A DNA stretch of 64,000 nt, taken from the NCBI GenBank assembly GCA_900316285.1, contig ONCG01000017.1:95767-159766 (forward strand), written 5' to 3'. The notes under the pieces are model-generated. The model saw nothing but the letters and a program-made list of their open reading frames with translations. It was not told the origin of the DNA and did not search any database. The position numbers and the translations under genes are program-made. The DNA comes from an uncultured Prevotellaceae bacterium (GTDB lineage: Bacteria > Bacteroidota > Bacteroidia > Bacteroidales > Bacteroidaceae). This document shows, one piece after another, positions 16,947 through 23,812 of the stretch (its first letter is position 1; each line of letters starts with the position of its first letter).

Positions 16947-17056
16947 ATGCAAAAGCAGTCCAGTTATCGTGCCAAAGCAGTCCCTTAATTATGCTAGAGC
17001 AATCCTTTAATCGTGCTAAAGCAGTCCTTTAATCATGCTGGAGCAGTCTTCTTATC
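16947..17056. repeat. 22-nt tandem array A (5 units)
   Basis: Five units start at 16947, 16969, 16991, 17013 and 17035, each exactly 22 nt, with consensus RTGCTAAAGCAGTCCTTTAA plus TC. Most units hold a short dyad TGCTnnAGCA. It is the first of three consecutive arrays that fill the non-coding gap 16865-17410; no gene was found in this gap. Confidence 0.92.
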
Positions 17057-17082
17057 ATATAATAATTCATATTTTATAAAGT

Positions 17083-17170
17083 AATATATGATATATTACT
17101 CACCAATATATGATATATTACTCGGCAATATATGATATATTACTTTGCAATATATGATATATTACTTCAT
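17083..17170. repeat. 22-nt tandem array B (4 units)
   Basis: Four units start at 17083, 17105, 17127 and 17149. Each contains the same AATATATGATATATTACT block followed by four variable bases. AATATAT-G-ATATATT is a perfect odd palindrome. The sequence is unrelated to array A but the period is identical. Confidence 0.93.
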
Positions 17171-17176
17171 GAAATG

Positions 17177-17286
17177 CATGCTCTATGCTTATGAAAGCTA
17201 TGCTTTTGAACGATAAAAGACATGCTTTTGAAGTATAAAAGGCATGTTGTTGAAGGATGAATGGCATGCAGTTGAGGGCCTGAAAG
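17177..17286. repeat. 22-nt tandem array C (5 units)
   Basis: Five units start at 17177, 17199, 17221, 17243 and 17265. All begin with CATG or TATG, with a loose consensus CATGCTTTTGAAGnATAAAA plus GG. A partial sixth unit starts at 17287. The period is again 22 nt. Confidence 0.85.
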
Positions 17287-17363
17287 CATGGAAAAAAGAT
17301 GTAGATGCACTGTTTTTTCATCATTATCTTCCATTTTTATGACAAGAATAGAAAATGTTTTCT

Positions 17364-17371
17364 TATCTTTG
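17364..17371 (+). promoter_or_regulatory. Promoter (-7 element) of the esterase gene
   Basis: TATCTTTG followed by C, 39 nt before the ATG at 17411. Confidence 0.6.
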
Positions 17372-17410
17372 CACATGTAAAGTTTAATTGATCAAGAAAA
17401 CGCTAAGAAA

Positions 17411-18289
17411 ATGAAGAAACAATTTTTGGTTTTGGCATGGTGCCTTGTGCAGTGTGCAATGGGAATGGCTCAAGGCTGGGGAGCCCAGAGCAAAGTGGTC
17501 ACCGACAGCATGTATAGCGAGACGCTGAAGGCGTGGCGGGCGTATAACGTGTTCATTCCCCGCAGTTTCGAACAGGATAAAGACCGCCAATATCCCGTGC
17601 TCTATCTGCTGCATGGCATGTGGGGAACCAATAAGGACTGGGATGGGCGCGGCCATGTGAAAGACGTGATGGATCAGTTGGTGGCTTCCGGCGAGGCTTG
17701 CGAGATGATTATCGTCATGCCGAATGCCGGTGGAGTAGTGGGAAAGGAATGGAACGGCTACTTCAATATGAAGGGCTGGGCCTATGAAGATTTCTTCTTC
17801 AACGAACTGCTGCCGAAGGTGGAGAAGCAATATCGTGTCATTGGCGACAAGCAGCACCGTGCCGTTGCAGGCCTGTCGATGGGTGGCGGCGGCTCGACGA
17901 GCTATGCCGAGCGCCATAGCGACCTATTTGGTGCATGCTACGCCATGAGTGCGCTGATGGAACTGCCGCAGTACACGCCCGAGCAGGAACGAAACACCGA
18001 CCTCGAGAGTATGGAAGGACAGCTCTATTTGTCGGTGCGCAACCTCGGCTGCACGAAGTTCTTGCGCGAAGCCAACGATGAGGTGAAGAAGCAGTTGCGT
18101 ACGGTGCAATGGTTTGTTGATTGCGGTGACGACGACTTCCTGCTCGACCGTAATCTGGAATTCTATCAGGCCATGCGCGAGGCTCGCATCCCTTGCCAGC
18201 TGCGTGTTCGCGACGGCGGCCACACATGGGAGTATTGGCACTCCGCCCTTTACACCTGTCTGCCTTTTGTGACACGGGTGTTTAAGTAA
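17411..18289 (+). CDS. Secreted esterase of the esterase-D / feruloyl esterase type
   Basis: A 292-residue exported alpha/beta-hydrolase. The signal peptide ends near AMGMAQ (residue 21). The fold markers are YPVLYLLHGM (61-70), the nucleophile elbow GLSMGGGG with Ser156, and the histidine in DGGHTWEYW near residue 270. This matches the 'esterase family' (COG0627-like) proteins that Bacteroidetes use to remove acyl groups from plant polysaccharides or other substrates. It stands alone, with its own promoter and terminator, so the substrate cannot be inferred from neighbours. Confidence 0.9.
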   Translation: MKKQFLVLAWCLVQCAMGMAQGWGAQSKVVTDSMYSETLKAWRAYNVFIPRSFEQDKDRQYPVLYLLHGMWGTNKDWDGRGHVKDVMDQLVASGEACEMIIVMPNAGGVVGKEWNGYFNMKGWAYEDFFFNELLPKVEKQYRVIGDKQHRAVAGLSMGGGGSTSYAERHSDLFGACYAMSALMELPQYTPEQERNTDLESMEGQLYLSVRNLGCTKFLREANDEVKKQLRTVQWFVDCGDDDFLLDRNLEFYQAMREARIPCQLRVRDGGHTWEYWHSALYTCLPFVTRVFK

Positions 18290-18298
18290 CAAACAGCC

Positions 18299-18337
18299 GA
18301 CCCTCCCCGACCTTTTACGAGGAGGGTTTTCTTTTTT
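18299..18337 (+). terminator. Terminator of the esterase gene
   Basis: ACCCTCC pairs with GGAGGGT across a short loop, followed by a T-rich tail; 10 nt after the stop codon. Confidence 0.75.
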
Positions 18338-18347
18338 ATGTTTTTCA

Positions 18348-18377
18348 TGTCACAAATCAGAAGCTGTTGCGTATAAG
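18348..18377 (+). promoter_or_regulatory. Candidate ECF sigma-dependent promoter
   Basis: TGTCACA (18348-18354), 15 nt, then CGTATAAG (18370-18377), just upstream of a sigma-factor gene. The layout resembles self-regulated ECF promoters of Bacteroidetes. There is no TAnnTTTG element here. Assignment is inference. Confidence 0.45.
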
Positions 18378-18409
18378 TGGCATAGAAATGAATCAATAAC
18401 GCGTTAAAG

Positions 18410-18895
18410 GTGACAACCGAAGAGTTTAAGCAAGAGGCGCAGGCCATGCGCCCACAGCTCATCAACCAGGCCCGACGGTATCTCGGCGATACCGATGAAG
18501 CCGAGGATGTAGTGCAGGATGCACTGCTAAGGCTGTGGCAGATGCGCGAACAACTCTCATCGCCACTGGTCCGAATGGCCGTGGTCGTCACCCGCAACCT
18601 CGCCATCGACCACCTGCGTCGCCGCCGTCCTGCTGCTTCGCTCGAGTTGGTGGCAGCCGAAGAGGAACCGCAAGTCGATCCTCGCACCGAACGAATCCTT
18701 GCCATCGTCGACACGTTGCCGCCCTTGCAGCAGACCGTTCTCCGGCTGCGCCACATGGAAGACATGGAGATGGCCGACATCGCTGAGCTCACCGGTAGTA
18801 ACGAGGTGGCCGTTCGGAAAACGCTCAGCAGAGCCCGTCAGGCAGTGAGGGAAAAGTATTTGTCAATGCGAAAAGAAAAAGAAGTGAAGATATGA
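18410..18895 (+). CDS. ECF-type RNA polymerase sigma factor
   Basis: A 161-residue sigma-70 family factor with only regions 2 and 4. Region 2 has the DEAEDVVQDALLRLW signature (about 31-45). Region 4 has LPPLQQTVLRLRHMEDMEM followed by the helix-turn-helix ADIAELTG and VAVRKTLSRAR. The start codon is GTG; the ATG upstream (18388) is closed by a stop after three codons. Its end overlaps the next gene by 4 nt, which pairs it with the anti-sigma-like protein. It heads a four-gene operon (18410-20793). Confidence 0.92.
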   Translation: MTTEEFKQEAQAMRPQLINQARRYLGDTDEAEDVVQDALLRLWQMREQLSSPLVRMAVVVTRNLAIDHLRRRRPAASLELVAAEEEPQVDPRTERILAIVDTLPPLQQTVLRLRHMEDMEMADIAELTGSNEVAVRKTLSRARQAVREKYLSMRKEKEVKI

Positions 18896-19410
18896 TGAAT
18901 GAACTTGAAATACGTACGCTGACCGAGCGATTCTTCAACGGCGAGACCACACTTGCCGAAGAGCGCCGGCTCTATCAACTCTATAGCGAGGCAGAGTCGT
19001 TACCTGCCGACCTGGAAGAGTTGAGGGAGATGATGGCGGACCTGGGGGAACTATCAAAGAGACCCACCCCCCAGCCCCTCCCTGCATCGAGGGGAACAAT
19101 TACTCATCGCAATCAGAAGGACATTCAACTCCCCTCCATACAGGGAGGGGCTGGGGGTGGGTCTTCTGCTCCTTCAGGAAGGGGCTGGGGGTGGATCTCT
19201 ATTGCCGCCTCTCTTCTCCTCTTCTTCACACTGGGCTCCATGTGGTACGGCTACCAGCAGAAGAACGAGTGCGTGGCTTATGTCTATGGGGAACGCGTGA
19301 CCGACCGGGAGTTGGTGATGCATGAGATGCACACCGCTATGGCCTCGCTCACCACCGACGATGCTACAGCTACGATGGAACAACAAATGAAAGAACTGTT
19401 TAGCGAATGA
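18892..19410 (+). CDS. Anti-sigma-factor-like membrane protein
   Basis: A 172-residue single-pass protein. The N-terminal part (RTLTERFFNGETTLAEERRL, residues 8-27) is typical of Bacteroidetes proteins encoded after ECF sigma genes and probably binds the sigma factor in the cytoplasm. A hydrophobic segment lies near residues 99-116, followed by a short extracytoplasmic tail. The linker just before the membrane segment (about residues 57-100) is Pro/Gly/Ser-rich and is encoded by an inverted repeat of REP type (19061-19194), which looks like an in-frame insertion. It overlaps the genes on both sides by 4 nt. Confidence 0.75.
   Translation: MMNELEIRTLTERFFNGETTLAEERRLYQLYSEAESLPADLEELREMMADLGELSKRPTPQPLPASRGTITHRNQKDIQLPSIQGGAGGGSSAPSGRGWGWISIAASLLLFFTLGSMWYGYQQKNECVAYVYGERVTDRELVMHEMHTAMASLTTDDATATMEQQMKELFSE
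19061..19194. repeat. REP-like inverted repeat inserted in a coding region
   Basis: The left arm (19061-19084) starts GACCCACCCCCCAGCCCC. The right arm (19141-19163), ending GGGGCTGGGGGTGGGTC, is its reverse complement apart from one extra base. A second copy of the right arm lies at 19179-19194. The whole block is in frame. Confidence 0.88.
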
Positions 19411-19871
19411 AGACAATGAAACGGTTATTAGTAATAGTGATGACGATGGCCTGCTGTCAGACCTTTGCGCAGAGCGGCATGCACATTTCGGCCCTCTTCG
19501 AAGGGAAGATAGTGCCGATGAGGCAGATGGTGGAGACACGCATTCGCGGAAAAGCCATCAGTCGGTACAAACTGTCGTATTTCCATAGCGTGCGCTTCAA
19601 GGCCGATGAGGCACTGGTGAAGAAGATTGACCACCTGGCTGCAGCAGACTTCGTGGCAGACTCGGAGAAACGGAAGGACCGCGAACCATCGAGCATAGGC
19701 AGGGGACAACACGGGAAAGGGAACTCTACGTTCACGCAGATGTACGAACTGGCACCGCATGGCTCCACGAATCGCTACCTTTGCTATAAGGTTGTCAACG
19801 ATTTAATGACGGTTATCTATATGGAAGGAACCGTCACATCTCTCGACGAATTAAGGGAGATATTTAAATAA
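19407..19871 (+). CDS. Small secreted protein, DUF6108-like
   Basis: A 154-residue protein with a signal peptide (cut near TFAQ, residue 22), then HISALFEG, ISRYKLSYFHSVRF, and a C-terminus YMEGTVTSLDELREIFK. This pattern is like the DUF6108 proteins of Bacteroides, which are also encoded behind ECF sigma genes. It overlaps the anti-sigma-like gene by 4 nt and is part of the same operon. A role as envelope sensor or effector of the sigma system is a guess; the function is unknown. Confidence 0.7.
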   Translation: MKTMKRLLVIVMTMACCQTFAQSGMHISALFEGKIVPMRQMVETRIRGKAISRYKLSYFHSVRFKADEALVKKIDHLAAADFVADSEKRKDREPSSIGRGQHGKGNSTFTQMYELAPHGSTNRYLCYKVVNDLMTVIYMEGTVTSLDELREIFK

Positions 19872-19905
19872 GGATATAAAAAAAATAACAAAAACAATAA
19901 ATGAC

Positions 19906-20793
19906 ATGAAAACGAAAATGACTATTCTTCTGGCTCTGGCCACATGTGCCACTGCCTTTGCTTCGAATGGTTCCACACCCGAAGCCGACAATGACACACT
20001 CATCGTGAACAATCCCAGCAAAGTAACCGTCATCACTGGCGACTCGCTACAGACCATCCGCATAGAAGGACGCAACGACGACCCCAACTTCCGATATGAA
20101 AACACGTTGCAGTTGGTAGACTCTAACTACGTCAGCGGCCTCATGCTGAACGGCGATAATTGGGAGTTCTCGTTGCCCATCGGTAAGAAACATAGCGACG
20201 AATGGGTGGAAAACGAAGTGACGATGCACTTGGGCGTCGGCGGTTGCACTGCTCTAGGCGCGCCAGAAGAGATGGATGTGTCGATGAACCATTCGTTTGA
20301 AATCTTCTGGACCATCGCCCAATGGGACTATACACCGAAGAACAGCCACAGCACATGGTCGGTGGGATTGGGCCTCGACTGGCGCAACTACCGCATGACA
20401 AGCAACTTGCGATTCACGAAAACGCCCGACAACAGTGTGATTATTACTCCTTATGAAGGCGAGAATGTTAGCCCGAAGTTCTCACGGGTGAAAGTATACA
20501 GCCTGCAGATGCCCGTGCTCTATCGCTATAAGTTCAACAGGAACTTTGCCTTGAGCGCTGGACCGGTGCTGAACCTGAACACGCATAGCAGTCTGAAGAC
20601 GCGCTACAAGATTGACGGACAGAAATACAAGGACAAGGCAAATGATGCACGCGTCAATCCGGTGACGGTCGATTTCATGGGAATCATCGAAACGCCCATC
20701 ATCGATCTCTATTTGAAATACTCTCCCTGCAACGTGCTGAAGACTGACTACGCACCGAAGTTCCAGTCGCTCAGCTTAGGTATCTATATATAA
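19906..20793 (+). CDS. Outer-membrane beta-barrel-like protein
   Basis: A 295-residue exported protein. The signal peptide ends near TAFASN (residue 20). A stretch with amphipathic strands follows (WSVGLGLDWRNYRM, VYSLQMPVLYRYKF, FALSAGPVLNLNTH), ending LSLGIYI. This is the look of a PorT-type or OMP_b-brl barrel. It is the last gene of the sigma / anti-sigma / DUF6108 operon, 34 nt after the previous stop, so it may be a principal target or envelope partner of that system. Confidence 0.7.
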   Translation: MKTKMTILLALATCATAFASNGSTPEADNDTLIVNNPSKVTVITGDSLQTIRIEGRNDDPNFRYENTLQLVDSNYVSGLMLNGDNWEFSLPIGKKHSDEWVENEVTMHLGVGGCTALGAPEEMDVSMNHSFEIFWTIAQWDYTPKNSHSTWSVGLGLDWRNYRMTSNLRFTKTPDNSVIITPYEGENVSPKFSRVKVYSLQMPVLYRYKFNRNFALSAGPVLNLNTHSSLKTRYKIDGQKYKDKANDARVNPVTVDFMGIIETPIIDLYLKYSPCNVLKTDYAPKFQSLSLGIYI

Positions 20794-20830
20794 GAAAAGG
20801 AGACCCGCCCCCTGGGTGTTAAAAAGATAA

Positions 20831-20864
20831 GAGGCACAGGACGCATCACTGCGTCCCATGCCTC
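20831..20864. terminator. Hairpin between convergent sigma operons
   Basis: GAGGCACAGGACGC pairs with GCGTCCCATGCCTC (one mismatch) in the gap where the two ECF operons meet. The stem is a relative of the hairpin at 23757-23784. It lacks a strong T-tract, so a termination role is likely but not certain. Confidence 0.55.
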
Positions 20865-20950
20865 CTCCCGGGTATAATAAGAAAACTTACAAATTACTCG
20901 TTTTTGTCAATCATTTGATTGGCTGTAAAGATACATCCTTATTTCACACG

Positions 20951-22378
20951 TTATAGCTTCGACATCTCGTCCAGATACTTCTCTATCTGGCTGGTGATGT
21001 ATTTCTGTAACTTTTGTGCACTCTTGGTAAACCGAATGGTCCGCACTTCGTTGAGCTTCTTGTTCTGGTAGCGGTACATATCAATGATGAACTTATACAT
21101 CTCCACCTGCTCATTTGGCGACAAGCAGTTGTCTTTCGCCACCTTTACCAATCCTTGGAAGTGAGTATCAATAGACTTGCTCAAAGTGAGAATCTGCTTG
21201 AAGTGCGGCTCCAATTGGAGGTACGATGTGTTTCGCATATTTTTTATCGCATCGAAAGTTTCGTCAATCATTTGCACATCGGCTTCGATGGTTTTGACTC
21301 TGGCGCTTATCTTTGCTGCCTCCTCTGGTGGTAATATTCTCCCTAAATATGTCTCAACGTCTTCTACCCCTACGGTGTCTGCTATCATTACATCGGCATC
21401 ATCGACTACAGAAACATTGTCAATAATCATATCGGCATCATCGACAACAGAAACATCGTCAATACCACGTATCTGCCGCTTATTAAGCAGGCTCTTGCCC
21501 GAATAGCGACCCACGCGGCGCTCATAGTCCCGGTCTTCGTCATAGTAGCCGTTGTGTGTGGTGATTTGGTACGTTTCGCCTGGCACAAAGTCAAGATTGG
21601 TCCATAAGTGACAGAGTGAACCGTCGGGCATGACCGTACGAATACGTCCCACCTTAGGTTTGTCAATTTCCACGCTGAAACTAAAGCGCTTGTTCTTTAC
21701 AGGCATATACGCTATAAAAGCATCGTCGGCCTGTTTGTCCAGTTCTTCGCTGGTGTCGGCCATATAGACCACGTAGAGGGAGTCTGTCAGGTCGTAACCC
21801 ACGCGTCCGTCAATCCTGAAGGTATTCTTTGCAGTTTCCTGATTCTTGGTATAGAGGTCTGGGCGCAGCGAGGTAATCATATAGACGGTGCCCGCGACAT
21901 TTTTATCCGTGGTTTCTTCCCATACGATGGCGTATGCATCACGCAACTGAGGGTTGTCAGGGTTCTTGCAGCACATGAACCACATCTCCTGCTTACTATT
22001 GGTGCGAATACGTACATCCTTGCTCTTCTGTCCGTTGTTAGTCACCACCTTCAGGTTGAATAGTTCTGTATTGCCTGGCAGCAGGTGCATGTACTGATAC
22101 GACAAAGGCTCATCTTCGCTGAAACCGATGGGTATGGTCCACAGGTCTTCTTTCTGACAGGTGAATGGCGCGATGCGTTCACTTGACTCAATAAGACCTG
22201 TTTCAGGATTTTTGGTGACGGACAGTGTCTGGATTCCCTTCTCAGCATAAAATGCGATGATACCTTCCAGACTCCGGATGACACTCTTTGCCTTCTTCTG
22301 CGGGGTAGCCGTAGGATCGGCACTGGCGGTTGTTATGGCGCTGCAAGCAATAAGCAGCATGATGATAAGACGTTTCAT
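20951..22378 (-). CDS. Secreted protein of unknown function in an ECF sigma operon
   Basis: A 475-residue exported protein (signal peptide to about residue 20, cut near TTASA). I do not recognise the family. The N-terminal 250 residues look like mixed beta strands. From about 300 to 330 there is a duplicated acidic segment, DVSVVDDADMIIDN then NVSVVDDADVMIAD, encoded by a 39-nt direct repeat. The rest, from about 340, is helical and Lys/Asn/Gln-rich, possibly coiled coil. It follows the anti-sigma-like gene by 43 nt and is the last gene of the minus-strand operon 23689-20951. Confidence 0.7.
   Translation of the reverse strand: MKRLIIMLLIACSAITTASADPTATPQKKAKSVIRSLEGIIAFYAEKGIQTLSVTKNPETGLIESSERIAPFTCQKEDLWTIPIGFSEDEPLSYQYMHLLPGNTELFNLKVVTNNGQKSKDVRIRTNSKQEMWFMCCKNPDNPQLRDAYAIVWEETTDKNVAGTVYMITSLRPDLYTKNQETAKNTFRIDGRVGYDLTDSLYVVYMADTSEELDKQADDAFIAYMPVKNKRFSFSVEIDKPKVGRIRTVMPDGSLCHLWTNLDFVPGETYQITTHNGYYDEDRDYERRVGRYSGKSLLNKRQIRGIDDVSVVDDADMIIDNVSVVDDADVMIADTVGVEDVETYLGRILPPEEAAKISARVKTIEADVQMIDETFDAIKNMRNTSYLQLEPHFKQILTLSKSIDTHFQGLVKVAKDNCLSPNEQVEMYKFIIDMYRYQNKKLNEVRTIRFTKSAQKLQKYITSQIEKYLDEMSKL
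21392..21466. repeat. 39-nt in-frame direct repeat
   Basis: Two copies, starting at 21392 and 21431, encode the 13-residue duplication in the 475-residue secreted protein. The second copy is cut short at its end. Confidence 0.85.
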
Positions 22379-22421
22379 TTTCTATCAATTCGTTTAATTC
22401 GTAAAATTCGTTGTTGTGAAA

Positions 22422-23144
22422 TCACTGTTGTGCAGTTTGTTCCAAGTTGTGTTTTGCAATCTCCAGTTCCAGTTGCACCCACTTCACATAGGCATCGTTG
22501 GCCTGCTTCTTCAAGAGTGCGATTTCTTCTGGCGTATAGCGATAGTTCTCCGGGCGGGTAATGGGAATGTCGCGTTCCGTCAGTACGGCGGGCGTCGGTT
22601 CTAGTTGTGAGCATACGGAGAGTTGGGCGCTGACAGCCCCGTCCACACGATTAGGTGCCTCCATGACTGCCACTTCCGTTGTGGTTGGTTCTGCTGTTTG
22701 TGTTTGAGGTGCTTCTTGTGGCAGAGGGACCTCTTTTCGCAGAGTCGTTTCCCTCCTAACCCTTGCTCTTGGTTTGCTTTCGATGGCAGCCATAACCTTT
22801 GCCGTTTCCCTTGCTTCTACCTCCTGTGCAGCATTTTCACTCTCGCTTGTTGCCACTGTAATCGTTGGCTTTGGCAACATGGTTACATGGTCTGCCTCTT
22901 TAGACTTCATCAACGTCACACCTATACCTACGATGATGAGCAGGCAAGCGGCAGCAGAAAGCCAGCGAAGGCTTTTTGTTCTCCCCTCCCTTGGGGAGGG
23001 GTTGAGGGTGGGCTCCTCCATGCGCTTCATCAGCCGTTCATTCAGGTCTGCAGGCATGGGTGGCTGCTTCTGCTCTCGATGGCGGATGGCTTCGCGCAGG
23101 TTATCGTCGCCTTGTAGCATGGTGTAGATATCGTTCTCGTTCAT
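22422..23144 (-). CDS. Anti-sigma-factor-like membrane protein
   Basis: A 240-residue single-pass protein. About 55 cytoplasmic residues (NDIYTMLQGDDNLREAIRHR at the start) precede a hydrophobic segment near 64-80 (LSAAACLLIIVGIGVTLM), and a long extracytoplasmic part with predicted helices follows. The linker NPSPREGRTK just before the membrane segment is encoded by a GGGGAGGGG palindrome (22981-23015). It overlaps the sigma gene by 4 nt and so probably controls it, by position; no family domain is recognised. Confidence 0.68.
   Translation of the reverse strand: MNENDIYTMLQGDDNLREAIRHREQKQPPMPADLNERLMKRMEEPTLNPSPREGRTKSLRWLSAAACLLIIVGIGVTLMKSKEADHVTMLPKPTITVATSESENAAQEVEARETAKVMAAIESKPRARVRRETTLRKEVPLPQEAPQTQTAEPTTTEVAVMEAPNRVDGAVSAQLSVCSQLEPTPAVLTERDIPITRPENYRYTPEEIALLKKQANDAYVKWVQLELEIAKHNLEQTAQQ
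22981..23015. repeat. REP-like palindrome inside a coding region
   Basis: CCCCTCCC (22983-22990) and GGGAGGGG form a hairpin, followed by TTGAGGGTGGGCTC. It is the same kind of element as at 19061-19194 and sits at the equivalent place in the second anti-sigma-like gene. Confidence 0.8.
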
Positions 23145-23689
23145 GGATGCATGGCTTTTATCATTTTGTAGAGTTTCTTACGGATTCGGCACAGTTGCGA
23201 GCCGACGGTAGAGGGTATGGAGCCCGTGACGTATGCAATGTCGGCAAGGCTCATGTTGTCGTAGTAGAACATCGTAATGATGGCCTGCTCATGCGGTGGG
23301 AGCGATGCCAAAGCTTCTTCAAGTGCCTGGACGGTATGGCTGTCGTTTGCATTGTCTTCAGGAATATCAACGAGGTTGTTGAACCCCAGGTCTTGCTCGT
23401 CCATATAGACGATGTCTGGTTGACGGCGTCGCACGAAGTTGACGGATTCATGGTAAGCAATCCGGCAGAGCCATGTGGCGAGCGATGCTTTTCGCGTGTC
23501 GTAATCGCCGATGCCTCGCAATGCTTTGACAAACACATCCTGATAGACCTCCTCGGCATCTTCTTGCCGTACGACAATGCGCCGCACCAATTGGAACACG
23601 GCAGGACCGTAATCGCCGACAAGCCGTTGGCAAGCAGCGCGGTTCCGCTTCCGCAGTAGGTCTATGAACAGTTCTGTCGTTTGTTCCAT
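23141..23689 (-). CDS. ECF-type RNA polymerase sigma factor
   Basis: A 182-residue sigma-70 family factor of ECF type. Region 2 contains RQEDAEEVYQDVFVKALRGI (about 41-60) and region 4 LPPHEQAIITMFYYDNMSL with ADIAYVTG and TVGSQLCRIRKKLYK. It heads the minus-strand operon with an anti-sigma-like gene (4-nt overlap) and a secreted protein. This operon is convergent with the other ECF operon at 18410-20793. The two sigma factors are clearly different in sequence. Confidence 0.92.
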   Translation of the reverse strand: MEQTTELFIDLLRKRNRAACQRLVGDYGPAVFQLVRRIVVRQEDAEEVYQDVFVKALRGIGDYDTRKASLATWLCRIAYHESVNFVRRRQPDIVYMDEQDLGFNNLVDIPEDNANDSHTVQALEEALASLPPHEQAIITMFYYDNMSLADIAYVTGSIPSTVGSQLCRIRKKLYKMIKAMHP

Positions 23690-23703
23690 TTTGATGTCCT
23701 TAC

Positions 23704-23741
23704 ACTATTATATACACAGAAGTCGGGAAAACATTGCAACC
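23704..23741 (-). promoter_or_regulatory. Candidate ECF sigma-dependent promoter
   Basis: On the minus strand GTTGCAATGTTTTCC and, 9 nt later, GTGTATATAATAGTG precede the sigma-factor gene by about 15 nt. This looks like a self-regulated ECF promoter and differs from the one at 18348-18377. Assignment is inference. Confidence 0.45.
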
Positions 23742-23756
23742 TTTCGCAAAAAAAAC

Positions 23757-23784
23757 GCACGGAACGCATTGCTGCGCCCCGTGC
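23757..23784. terminator. Terminator of the C1B peptidase gene
   Basis: A stem GCACGG-ACGCA / TGCG-CCCCGTGC, 29 nt beyond the peptidase stop codon on the minus strand, followed leftwards by a long T-tract (A-tract at 23748-23755 on the plus strand). A T-run also follows it on the plus strand. It is related to the hairpin at 20831-20864. Confidence 0.75.
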
Positions 23785-23812
23785 CATTTTTCTTCGCAGA
23801 ATGAAGAATGGC

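Noticed and set aside
16947-17286. CRISPR array.
   Set aside because: The repeats are directly adjacent without unique spacers, the unit is 22 nt, and no cas genes are in the window.
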